Source of the DNA: Ignavibacteriota bacterium
GTDB taxonomy: Bacteria > Bacteroidota > Ignavibacteria > UBA10030
Assembly (NCBI GenBank): GCA_003142575.1
Contig: PLMS01000030.1
Span: 1-47,055, forward strand
Length of the DNA: 47,055 bases
Reading direction: 5' to 3'
A program made the translations under genes and the position numbers. The notes under the pieces are model-generated. The model was not told where the DNA came from and made no database searches. It was given only the letters and a program-made list of their open reading frames with translations. This document shows positions 38,698-45,988 of the stretch, one piece after another; position 1 is the stretch's first letter, and every line of letters starts with the position of its first letter.

Positions 38698-39288
38698 TTA
38701 CGAATTACGCACTTGCAGCTGCTTAATTTCATCGCGGATCTGTGCAGCTTTTTCATAGTTTTCTTTTGCAATGGCATCGACAAGCTGTTGCTCTAACTGT
38801 TCAAGCTTGGAAAGCGGAGGCTTCGATGTCTCTGGTTTTTCGGGTTTCGCCGTCGGGGGAATTCCTTTTTCTCCTTCTTCACCTTCAGAAAGGAAGGAGG
38901 CTTCTGCCATCACTTTCTCAGCGACAAAAATAGGCGCGCCGTATCGAACAGCTAATGCAATTGCATCACTCGGACGCGAATCGATTTCCTGTGTGTCAAG
39001 ATTAAGACGGGCGAAGAATGTGCCTTCACGCAGCTCGCTAATATAGACATCGACCAGCTCACCGCCCAGTAAATCGATGAGATTCTTCATCAGATCGTGC
39101 GTCAGTGGACGGGGAGGTTTAATGCCTTCCATCTCCAGTGCAATGGATTGTGCTTCGAATGCACCGATGATGATCGGCAGACGACGCGCTCCGTTGACTT
39201 CTTTCAGTATCAACGCGTATGCCCCGCCACTGGATTGACTGCTGGACAATCCCAATATGTCTACTTGAATTCTGTCTTCTGCGGACAT
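38698..39288 (-). CDS. Bifunctional nuclease (DUF151/BFN) domain protein with C-terminal UVR motif
   Basis: A 196-residue protein. The N-terminal DUF151 domain (about residues 5-130) shows GAYALILKEVNGARRLPIII, GAFEAQSIALEMEG, RPLTHDLMKNLI and IDSRPSDAIALAVRYGAPIF. A Pro/Glu/Lys-rich linker follows, then a UvrB/UvrC-type helix pair (LEQQLVDAIAKENYEKAAQI) at 155-190. DUF151 domains have been described with RNase/DNase activity in plants and are very common in this bacterial group; the bacterial role is not settled. It starts one base after the etfA stop, so it is coupled to the electron transfer flavoprotein genes, a linkage with no obvious functional reason. Confidence 0.9.
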   Translation of the reverse strand: MSAEDRIQVDILGLSSSQSSGGAYALILKEVNGARRLPIIIGAFEAQSIALEMEGIKPPRPLTHDLMKNLIDLLGGELVDVYISELREGTFFARLNLDTQEIDSRPSDAIALAVRYGAPIFVAEKVMAEASFLSEGEEGEKGIPPTAKPEKPETSKPPLSKLEQLEQQLVDAIAKENYEKAAQIRDEIKQLQVRNS

Positions 39289-39289
39289 A

Positions 39290-40264
39290 TTATTTTCCGA
39301 GAAGTTTTTTTATTTCCTGCGTCAGTGCAGGAACGATTTCAAATGCATCTGCGACAATGCCGTAATCAGCTGTCTGGAAAATAGGTGCGTCCTTGTCTTT
39401 ATTGATAGCAACAATATACTTCGAGGAGGACATACCTGCAAGATGTTGAATTGCTCCCGAAATAGCAACAGCAACATACAACGACGGTGAAACGGTTTTT
39501 CCCGTTTGTCCAACTTGTTCACTGTGCGGACGCCATCCGGCATCGACCACTGCACGTGAAGCGCCGACAGCTCCGCCGATGGCACCTGCCAGATCTTCGA
39601 TCATTTTAAAATTCTCTGCAGCTTTCAATCCGCGTCCGCCGGAGACAATGATATCGGCTTCGGCAACATCTAGTTTACTGGATGCCTGTGTCGTTTCGAT
39701 TGCGAGTGATATAAAATAAGATTCTGCCAACGGAATATCTACAACTTCAACGTTTGCTGCAGTACCATTGCTCATTCCAGCCGGAAAAACATTTGGGCGA
39801 AGAGTAAACACTTTCACAGCAGAGTTGATTTTTATGTCCGTCAATGCTTTTCCGCCATAGACAGGCCTCGTTGCAATAATGTTTTCGCCTTCTGCTTTCA
39901 GTGCGATGCAATCTGACCCAATGCCGGCATCGAGTTTTACAGCTACACGCGGTGCACAATCTTTGCCCATCGCTGTTGCGGGAAGGAGAACTACCGATGC
40001 CTGTTCCTTCTTGAGCACTTCTGCAATGACTTTTGAATAAGCTGTGGAAGAATATTTTTCCAGCTTCGGTTGTTGGACCGCAAGAACTCTCTGTGCTCCA
40101 TATCCGCCTAATTCACCGGCAATTGTCTGCACTTGACCGCCAATTACAAGCGCAATGACCTCTCCGCCTGTTTGATCCGCAATAGTTCGTGCCGTGCGTA
40201 CAACTTCAAATGCGGACTTTTTAAATTTATTATCTCGTTGTTCTGCAACTGCTATGATTTTCAT
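39290..40264 (-). CDS. etfA: Electron transfer flavoprotein subunit alpha
   Basis: About 324 residues from the ATG at 40264 (MKIIAVAEQRDNKFKKSAFE); a TTG at 40282 would add six residues and is less likely. The C-terminal FAD-binding domain has the EtfA signature IVSGGRGLKAAENFKMIEDL, GGAVGASRAVVDAGW, QVGQTGKTVSPSLYVAVAIS, GAIQHLAGMSSSKYIVAINK and DAPIFQTADYGIVADAFEIV. EtfA carries FAD and pairs with EtfB to pass electrons from acyl-CoA and other dehydrogenases to the quinone pool. It follows etfB by 36 bases. No extra domain or ferredoxin fusion is present. Confidence 0.96.
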   Translation of the reverse strand: MKIIAVAEQRDNKFKKSAFEVVRTARTIADQTGGEVIALVIGGQVQTIAGELGGYGAQRVLAVQQPKLEKYSSTAYSKVIAEVLKKEQASVVLLPATAMGKDCAPRVAVKLDAGIGSDCIALKAEGENIIATRPVYGGKALTDIKINSAVKVFTLRPNVFPAGMSNGTAANVEVVDIPLAESYFISLAIETTQASSKLDVAEADIIVSGGRGLKAAENFKMIEDLAGAIGGAVGASRAVVDAGWRPHSEQVGQTGKTVSPSLYVAVAISGAIQHLAGMSSSKYIVAINKDKDAPIFQTADYGIVADAFEIVPALTQEIKKLLGK

Positions 40265-40300
40265 ATAAATCTTATCTCGCAATAAAAAAAACTTTGTTTG

Positions 40301-41047
40301 TTAAATCACTTTCGCTTCTTCGTGGAGCAAACGTACCAATTCTTTTACTGCGCTCGAATCAGTTCCAACAATCTTGCCGGCGCTCTTTGATGGAGGCTTA
40401 CGCAATGCAACAACCTCAACCTTCGGTTGTGCGACTGTCGGCACTTTCTCTTCAATCGGCTTGCTCTTGGCTGCCATGATTCCTTTGAGTGAAGGATAAC
40501 GCGGTTCATTCAATCCTTTTTGTGCCGTGAACACAGCTGGAAGTGCGGCTTGAACTTTTTCTTTGCCGCCTTCGATCTCACGTTCAGCAATGGCAGCGCC
40601 GTTCGTGATTTCTAACTTGACAGCAACGGAGACAGAGGGCAATCCCAGCATCTCGGCAACCATCGTTCCAACTGCCGCGTCATCCGAATCGACAGATTGT
40701 TTGCCGAAGAAAATGACATCGGGCGAAATTTCTTTCAAATAATCGGCGAGAGCACGTGCAACGGAGAAAGAATCGCGGGGAGAGTCGTCTTTTAAAAGTA
40801 CAGCCTTATCGACCCCCATTGCCATCGCTTTGCGTAATGTTTCCTTATGTGCATCGCCGCCGAGCGAGATGGCGATAACTTCGCCCCCGTTCTTTTCTTT
40901 GAGCCGGAGACATTCTTCAATGGCAATCTCATCGTATGGATTGAGAACGAACGTAATGCCCGTTTTATCGATGTTCTTCCCATCGGCAGCAATAGTGATC
41001 TTTGCCGCGGTGTCGGGTACGTGATTAATGCAAACTGTCAGCTTCAT
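40301..41047 (-). CDS. etfB: Electron transfer flavoprotein subunit beta
   Basis: 248 residues starting MKLTVCINHVPDTAAKITIA. The EtfB nucleotide-binding domain shows FVLNPYDEIAIEECLRLKEK, VIAISLGGDAHKETLRKAMA, MGVDKAVLLKD and FFGKQSVDSDDAAVGTMVAE. The C-terminal arm (LPAVFTAQKGLNEPRYPSLK; GIMAAKSKPIEEKVP) wraps the partner subunit. Bifurcating EtfB proteins have an additional FAD contact; from motifs alone I cannot decide, but the length and lack of a neighbouring dehydrogenase suggest an ordinary ETF. It is the first gene of the etfB-etfA-nuclease(-TPR) operon. Confidence 0.96.
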   Translation of the reverse strand: MKLTVCINHVPDTAAKITIAADGKNIDKTGITFVLNPYDEIAIEECLRLKEKNGGEVIAISLGGDAHKETLRKAMAMGVDKAVLLKDDSPRDSFSVARALADYLKEISPDVIFFGKQSVDSDDAAVGTMVAEMLGLPSVSVAVKLEITNGAAIAEREIEGGKEKVQAALPAVFTAQKGLNEPRYPSLKGIMAAKSKPIEEKVPTVAQPKVEVVALRKPPSKSAGKIVGTDSSAVKELVRLLHEEAKVI

Positions 41048-41385
41048 GTTTATAATTCGTAATTAGTAACTAATGATTGGTTGATTTGCGATATGTATAT
41101 TCTTTTTTACTGACAACTGATTACTGACTGCTTCTTATTCAAAATATGAAAGTTTTTAGAAACGAACAAGTCTTCCTTCGCAAAACAAGTTGTATTCTCT
41201 AACAGTTATGTGAAGAACATTGGTTCCACAATTCCGATGTTAGATGGTGCTGCTGCAAAAAAATAGAAAAACATATTATGTAAGATTGTAACTGGTTCGA
41301 CAAGCGTTAAAGAAAAATATTGATTGCCAAGCGCTTGGTATGGCTGACTGCGTTGTCCGGCATTTGCTGTAGAATTATGAATCGA
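41048..41385. other. Non-coding gap with two palindromes between etfB and the Memo-like gene
   Basis: 338 bp without a supported ORF. It holds ATTAGT-A-ACTAAT at 41062-41074, close to the etfB start, and the perfect 12-bp palindrome CCAAGCGCTTGG at 41327-41338. The latter has no loop for a good hairpin, so it looks more like a protein-binding site than a terminator. The etfB promoter must lie here, but I cannot place it. Confidence 0.35.
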
Positions 41386-42288
41386 TCACCAAATCCAGAG
41401 ATTGAAATAACTTGTGCAAGGATCCTTTAGTTTTCCGCTTTCTATTCCGGAATTTGTATGATGAATGATCTTCAAGTTATAAGTATGAAGCATTTGACAA
41501 GATTCCATTACTGTATATAATGCTATATGCGAATCAACAAATGCCTTCTTATATCTGCTAATATCAAAATGATTGAGAATGTCGATGGTTATTGAATCTT
41601 CACGTTGAGCTATTTCACTGGTTTTATAATGAGAAAAGTCGAGACTGGCAATGGGCAAAACATCTGGGCTTTTCAATGAAATAATGAATTTTGCCAGAGC
41701 CAGTCCTTCTTTTATGGTCGCGTCGGATCGGATAATGATTGTTACTATTCGTGCTTTAGGAAAGTAGTATTTGATAAATGGGACAAGGGCTCCTATCGAG
41801 TGTTCATTATAAAAAGCATTCTCATCATTATCGGCAATACGAGAATCTATGAGTTCACGAACGATTTCGATATCTGGTTGTAATATGCCGAAGGGGGTCT
41901 TCCACGGAAGCTTTGATATTGTTATTTGATATTGGCTGCGGGAGAAATGATCCGGCCCGATAAGAACTATTGTTTTCGGATGTGCAACCTTAGATAATCG
42001 AAGAAAATATTCAGCGATAAGATCCTTTATGAGGAGATGATGCGATACGATACCCCAACGAATTGGTAATACCGTATCAATCGCGATACTTTTATCCCGA
42101 ATTTTTTCGATACTTGAGAGATAGTAATCAGGCCTATCGCTCGATATTGAGTATTGATATTTTAGGTAGTGTTTTTTCGAATTTTCGGTTTTAGGCTTTG
42201 ACTCTATACAAACAGAAAATAATCCGAGTATCCCAATGACAAGTATTAATGATCTCAAATAATGCAATCGCACAAAAAAGTTTCTCAA
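41386..42288 (-). CDS. Memo-family protein (AmmeMemoRadiSam system protein B-like), possibly a lipoprotein
   Basis: A 300-residue protein with an N-terminal hydrophobic leader ending LFSVC (Cys27), a loose lipobox. The Memo fold is shown by WGIVSHHLL, IVLIGPDHFSRSQYQI, NEHSIGALVPFIKYYFPKAR and ASLDFSHYK, equivalent to the ISPHAGY, GSSHH, EHSLEVQLPFLQ and STDFSHY blocks of the larger Memo-AMMECR1 protein elsewhere in the window. The first block is changed (SHHL instead of SPHAGY). A cysteine in MESCQMLH may take the role of the site cysteine. There is no AMMECR1 domain. It overlaps the upstream DUF3160 gene by four bases, so the two are coupled. Function is unknown; two Memo-like exported proteins in one window is notable. 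Confidence 0.8.
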   Translation of the reverse strand: MRNFFVRLHYLRSLILVIGILGLFSVCIESKPKTENSKKHYLKYQYSISSDRPDYYLSSIEKIRDKSIAIDTVLPIRWGIVSHHLLIKDLIAEYFLRLSKVAHPKTIVLIGPDHFSRSQYQITISKLPWKTPFGILQPDIEIVRELIDSRIADNDENAFYNEHSIGALVPFIKYYFPKARIVTIIIRSDATIKEGLALAKFIISLKSPDVLPIASLDFSHYKTSEIAQREDSITIDILNHFDISRYKKAFVDSHIALYTVMESCQMLHTYNLKIIHHTNSGIESGKLKDPCTSYFNLWIW

Positions 42289-44543
42289 TTTATGCGCATT
42301 TGTTTAACCCATTCCGGTTCTTTTGATTTTATTCTTGGATCAATCGTTGGATAGATATTGGTTTTCCATTCGTCGTCATTAAGTCTCTTCGAAAGCGGTT
42401 GAATAAACTCATAATAGGTGTAAACATATCCGATGCAGATTCGCGTTCCACCAGAATTATCTTTTACAGCAACATAAATGCGTTGAGGAATACCGATCCC
42501 CTCTTCAAGAATCATCTGGAATAGATTATCAGTATGCGCATCTGCAACAAGTGCCATTTGCTTGAATTTATCATCGATAATATCGCCAGAACCTTCTGGT
42601 ATCACTATGGAGCTAATATTGCCGGTAAAATTAAGGAGATAATTATATTCTTCTTTTGTTATTTCTGCATTCATCAATTCTTTCCGGACAATGTCACGCA
42701 ATTTGACGACGTGGTCTAAGTATAAACTGAACTTTTTTAAGTATTCATCCGACAGCAGCATATTATCAGAAAATGTTTTCGCTGTTGTTTGAATGAGCTC
42801 AACAAAACGATTAAAGAATTCAAGATCGGGTTCAACATAACTTTTAGGTTGAGGTGGAAGCGGCGGAGCCTCTTCGCCACCTTCTCCCATCTCAGCTGCC
42901 GATTGTTTAGAGTAAAGGATCGTATCGTGTTTAAGCTCTGCCCAGGAAGCAAGCGCAGTCAACAATCTTTTCTTTGACCAGACCTTTCCTCGGAATATAA
43001 TGGGATAGTTATCTCCTTTATCAGCAAGAAGGGCTTTTAATGTGTTAAGCCAGCTCAAGTAAACACTTTGCTTCCAGAATTTTTCTGGATATGCAGAAAA
43101 CTCTGATTTCAAAGCGTGATAATTACTGGAATAATTGGGAATAGCGTCAAATTGTTTCACCATATCGTTTGCAGTGGAAGAACCGAGGATAGCCATAACA
43201 TCAAGGCCTGTAGGAATATTTCTCGGAAGTTTGTCAGAACCAACCCGAGGAGATGTAAGGTCGTTAAATATTTTTGCATCAGGAGTGAACCTTTGACCCA
43301 TAAATCGATATGCCTTTATAGTATCGAGTTTGGGTGCTGGGAGTGATTTTAGTTCGGACATAAATTGATCAAATTTATTTTCATCAGAATAAATATAAGA
43401 ACTGCTCCCATATACCTTGTTGGCGACTCGCTGGTAATCTTCCCAGGTTAAATCGTCAGAGTTGCCAACCAAATAATTGATGGCTCTTGATATACGTTTC
43501 CAAGAATTACCATTATGCGTGTCATCTAGTAGTTCCGTTTGAAGGAGTGCCATCATAGTATAGTCCTTCGAGTCTGCTGGGAAGGAACATTGGCCAAACC
43601 ACATCATCGCTTGAAAATATCGGCTCAGTCGTTTTGTTTTTGTATAATGGCCACGTGGTTTAAATTGCGAATAGTCTTTCTTTTCTTGAAACAACGGCGA
43701 TGAAGCGAAGCCGTCAGCCTTCTGTATTAACTGTAATTCGGCGGACACAATATCATTTACTTCAGGTAACACAACAAATGCTGTATCAAGCAAACTTCCG
43801 GCGACGCTAAAGAACGCAACATTGCCAAGTGCTGCTTTTCGAATTCCAGGCGGAGTTGAATTTCGAATTTGTTTCTTGCTTTCCGCACTAAGGTTTTTTG
43901 TCAGTTGAAGTATTTGAAAATAAAATTTCCTTTCTTCGGCTTGTTGAAGTGCACGGTCAAATACTACGTGATAAACGTGGAGTAAATAGTCTGAAGTTAT
44001 AAAGAGGGGAACCGTGCTATAATCCTGACCATAATTAAACACACTATGGCTGGAATATTGGTCAATCATATCATCATACTGTATGTTTCTAAGAGGTGTA
44101 ATTTCTTCAAGATAGAATCCCTGGTTAGCGAGAAGTTCTTTTTGTTTCTTATTGAATTGTTGACGTGATTTCGGTTGAAAGTAATCCCATTTAAGAGTAT
44201 CAGGTAATTCAGTTATCCCCGGCCGTTCATTATCAGACCAAATCTTTGTCGATGATGGTAGTGATTGAATGGGATCCATTGTCCATACGGCAGGTTCATA
44301 TTCAAGAGGTTCGGGAGATTCTCCATCGCGAGGCATATATTCTTCATTGGACTGATATCCAGCATTCGCAGAGGGAGCACTTTTAACTTGGAGTGTGAGA
44401 CCGTCGGGATTACTATTGTTTGATCCCAATTCGGTTCCAATTATTTTCTCTGATTGTGATAGTTTATGAATGACTAAAAATCCAACAACCACTAGAATTA
44501 TAATTGAACAAGCAACAATTGCCACTAGCACTTTTTTTGACAT
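42285..44543 (-). CDS. DUF3160 protein with N-terminal membrane anchor
   Basis: A 752-residue protein with a good ribosome site (GAGGG four bases before the ATG). One N-terminal hydrophobic helix (VLVAIVACSIIILVVVGFLV, residues 6-25) serves as anchor or uncleaved signal. The rest is mostly alpha-helical and extracytoplasmic. Blocks typical of DUF3160 include VPLFITSDYLLHVYHVVFDR, FMGQRFTPDAKIFNDLTSPR, PTGLDVMAILGS, YHALKSEFSAYPEKFWKQSV, SWAELKHDTILYSKQS and a C-terminal ALVADAHTDN and RICIGYVYTYYEF. The domain has no known function. The gene overlaps the Memo-like gene by four bases, suggesting a shared role on the outside of the inner membrane. Confidence 0.85.
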   Translation of the reverse strand: MSKKVLVAIVACSIIILVVVGFLVIHKLSQSEKIIGTELGSNNSNPDGLTLQVKSAPSANAGYQSNEEYMPRDGESPEPLEYEPAVWTMDPIQSLPSSTKIWSDNERPGITELPDTLKWDYFQPKSRQQFNKKQKELLANQGFYLEEITPLRNIQYDDMIDQYSSHSVFNYGQDYSTVPLFITSDYLLHVYHVVFDRALQQAEERKFYFQILQLTKNLSAESKKQIRNSTPPGIRKAALGNVAFFSVAGSLLDTAFVVLPEVNDIVSAELQLIQKADGFASSPLFQEKKDYSQFKPRGHYTKTKRLSRYFQAMMWFGQCSFPADSKDYTMMALLQTELLDDTHNGNSWKRISRAINYLVGNSDDLTWEDYQRVANKVYGSSSYIYSDENKFDQFMSELKSLPAPKLDTIKAYRFMGQRFTPDAKIFNDLTSPRVGSDKLPRNIPTGLDVMAILGSSTANDMVKQFDAIPNYSSNYHALKSEFSAYPEKFWKQSVYLSWLNTLKALLADKGDNYPIIFRGKVWSKKRLLTALASWAELKHDTILYSKQSAAEMGEGGEEAPPLPPQPKSYVEPDLEFFNRFVELIQTTAKTFSDNMLLSDEYLKKFSLYLDHVVKLRDIVRKELMNAEITKEEYNYLLNFTGNISSIVIPEGSGDIIDDKFKQMALVADAHTDNLFQMILEEGIGIPQRIYVAVKDNSGGTRICIGYVYTYYEFIQPLSKRLNDDEWKTNIYPTIDPRIKSKEPEWVKQMRIN

Positions 44544-44742
44544 ACAACCCTCGTCGATAGTGTTGCTTAATGGATTAAATAAAAAGATTTGTAATGCGAA
44601 AATATACGTAATTGGTTAAAGAAGTTCCATAGGCATTAGTTCTTCAAAATCAAGCAGGCAAATCTGCCTTTTTCCCTTTCATAACTTGGTGTGAAACGTT
44701 GAAAAACAGAGGGAAATTCCTTCTTGAATAAGAAGAAAAAGC

Positions 44743-44772
44743 TTGACACTAAGGTAAAGTTTTTGTAATCTT
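44743..44772 (+). promoter_or_regulatory. Candidate promoter of yerC-like gene
   Basis: TTGACA (44743-44748), an 18-base spacer and TAATCT (44767-44772). The -10 overlaps the first bases of the inverted repeat at 44770-44785, as expected for repression. The leader before the ATG at 44787 would be very short. Confidence 0.5.
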
Positions 44773-44785
44773 TATTAGAGTAAAG
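44770..44785. promoter_or_regulatory. Inverted repeat (operator candidate) before yerC-like gene
   Basis: CTTTATTAGAGTAAAG: arms CTTTA and TAAAG around six bases, one base before the ATG. The same element, differing at two central bases, precedes hisG at 45096-45111. A partial half site (AAGGTAAAG) lies at 44751-44759. Confidence 0.6.
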
Positions 44786-44786
44786 T

Positions 44787-45071
44787 ATGAAAAAACCCAG
44801 CATTAAAGAAATCGACGATCTCTATACCGCCATCCTCCAGTTGGAATCCCTGGATGAGTGCCGCCGGTTCTTCGGCGACCTCTTAACGGAATATGAGGTC
44901 AAAGAATTTGTAAAACGCTGGAAGGCTGCGCGTATGCTGTCAGAAAACATCCCGTACACACAGATCGAAGAGGAAACAGGGCTTAGCACGCGCACCATCG
45001 CCCGCGTAGGCCGGTGGCTTAAGAAGGGCAAGGGCGGATATACGATGATGTTGAAACGAACGACTAAATAA
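44787..45071 (+). CDS. TrpR-like YerC/YecD-family transcriptional regulator
   Basis: 94 residues. The TrpR-superfamily helix-turn-helix is clear: DLLTEYEVKEFVKRWKAARM, then SENIPYTQIEEETGLSTRTI with ARVGRWLKKGKGGYTMML. The start agrees with YerC family length (about 95-105 residues). TrpR itself binds tryptophan as corepressor; YerC-type proteins next to his genes have been proposed as histidine regulators, which I recall but cannot check here. The gene is 41 bases upstream of hisG, and both starts carry the same 16-bp inverted repeat, so self-regulation and control of the his operon are likely. The effector, histidine or an intermediate, is inferred. Confidence 0.9.
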   Translation: MKKPSIKEIDDLYTAILQLESLDECRRFFGDLLTEYEVKEFVKRWKAARMLSENIPYTQIEEETGLSTRTIARVGRWLKKGKGGYTMMLKRTTK

Positions 45072-45083
45072 AACAGATTTTTT

Positions 45084-45112
45084 TTGCACCTTACACTTTA
45101 TTAGGATAAAGT
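45084..45112 (+). promoter_or_regulatory. Candidate hisG promoter with overlapping operator
   Basis: TTGCAC (45084-45089), a 17-base spacer and TAAAGT (45107-45112). The inverted repeat CTTTATTAGGATAAAG (45096-45111) covers the spacer end and the -10. A transcript from here would start around 45119, after the first hisG ATG (45113), so translation would begin at the in-frame ATG at 45134; read-through from yerC would allow the upstream ATG. Confidence 0.5.
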
Positions 45113-45988
45113 ATGTTAGCAACCAATGGAAGAATGAAAATTGCAATTCAACGGAACGGACGTCTCACCGAGGACTCGGTGGCGCTGCTCCGCGCATGCG
45201 GACTGAGCTTCGAATTTCTAAAGCAAAGCCTCTATTCACCATGCCGTAACTTTGATCTGGACGTGCTGGCAATCAGGGATGACGATATTCCTGAATATGT
45301 GCAGGATGGCGTTGCAGACCTTGGTATTATTGGCGAAAATATTCTCCAAGAACGGAATGCACGCGTGCACACACTTGCGCCGCTTGGATTCGGCGGGTGT
45401 AAACTGATGATTAGTGTACCACAGCGGTCGTCTGTTCGTAAAGTGTCCGATCTGAAGGGTAAGCGCATTGGTACAACCTATCCCGTTATTCTCAAGTCCT
45501 TTCTTAAAGTAAATAAAGTGAAAGCCGAAATTATCGAACTCAGCGGTTCGGTAGAATTAGCGCCCAGTCTCAACGTTGCCGATGTCATCTGCGATATTGT
45601 CTCAACGGGAACGACAGCAAAGATGAACGGTTTGCGTACACTCTGCACAGTATTGGAATCGCAAGCGGTGTTGGTAGCAAATCCGACAGCAATGCGCGAT
45701 AAAAAGAAGCGGACACTAATTGACCGATTGATGATTCGTGTGCGCGGCTCTCAAGAAGCACGCGGCAAGCGCTATCTCATGATGAATGCGCCGTCCGATT
45801 CGGTCCAGAAATTGAAACGTGTTATACCAAGTTTGAAAAGTCCAACTGTGGTACCTCTTGCCCAAGCGGGTATGGTTGCTATTCATACAGTGGTAGCAGA
45901 AGATGTATTTTGGGACGTCGTGGAGAAACTCAAACAAGCAGGTGCCAGCGATATTATTGTTGTGCCTATTGAAACCATTATCCGATGA
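45113..45988 (+). CDS. hisG: ATP phosphoribosyltransferase, long form
   Basis: 291 residues. The catalytic domains show MKIAIQRNGRLTEDSVALLR, VLAIRDDDIPEYVQDGVADL, GIIGENILQE, GFGGCKLMISVP and DVICDIVSTGTTAKMNGLR (the PRPP-loop region). The C-terminal ACT-like HisG domain (about residues 215-291) contains LMMNAPSDSVQKLKRVIPSL and SPTVVPLAQAGMVAIHTVVA, so this is the long, HisZ-independent, histidine-feedback-inhibited form. It performs the first step of histidine synthesis. The start at 45113 gives the E. coli-like N-terminal length; 45134 is an alternative. It overlaps hisD by four bases (ATGA) and is preceded by an operator-like repeat shared with the yerC-like gene. Confidence 0.97.
   Translation: MLATNGRMKIAIQRNGRLTEDSVALLRACGLSFEFLKQSLYSPCRNFDLDVLAIRDDDIPEYVQDGVADLGIIGENILQERNARVHTLAPLGFGGCKLMISVPQRSSVRKVSDLKGKRIGTTYPVILKSFLKVNKVKAEIIELSGSVELAPSLNVADVICDIVSTGTTAKMNGLRTLCTVLESQAVLVANPTAMRDKKKRTLIDRLMIRVRGSQEARGKRYLMMNAPSDSVQKLKRVIPSLKSPTVVPLAQAGMVAIHTVVAEDVFWDVVEKLKQAGASDIIVVPIETIIR

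Noticed and set aside
41327-41338. Rho-independent terminator for the Memo-like gene
   Set aside because: The palindrome leaves a four-base loop on a four-bp stem at best, and the T run does not follow directly.
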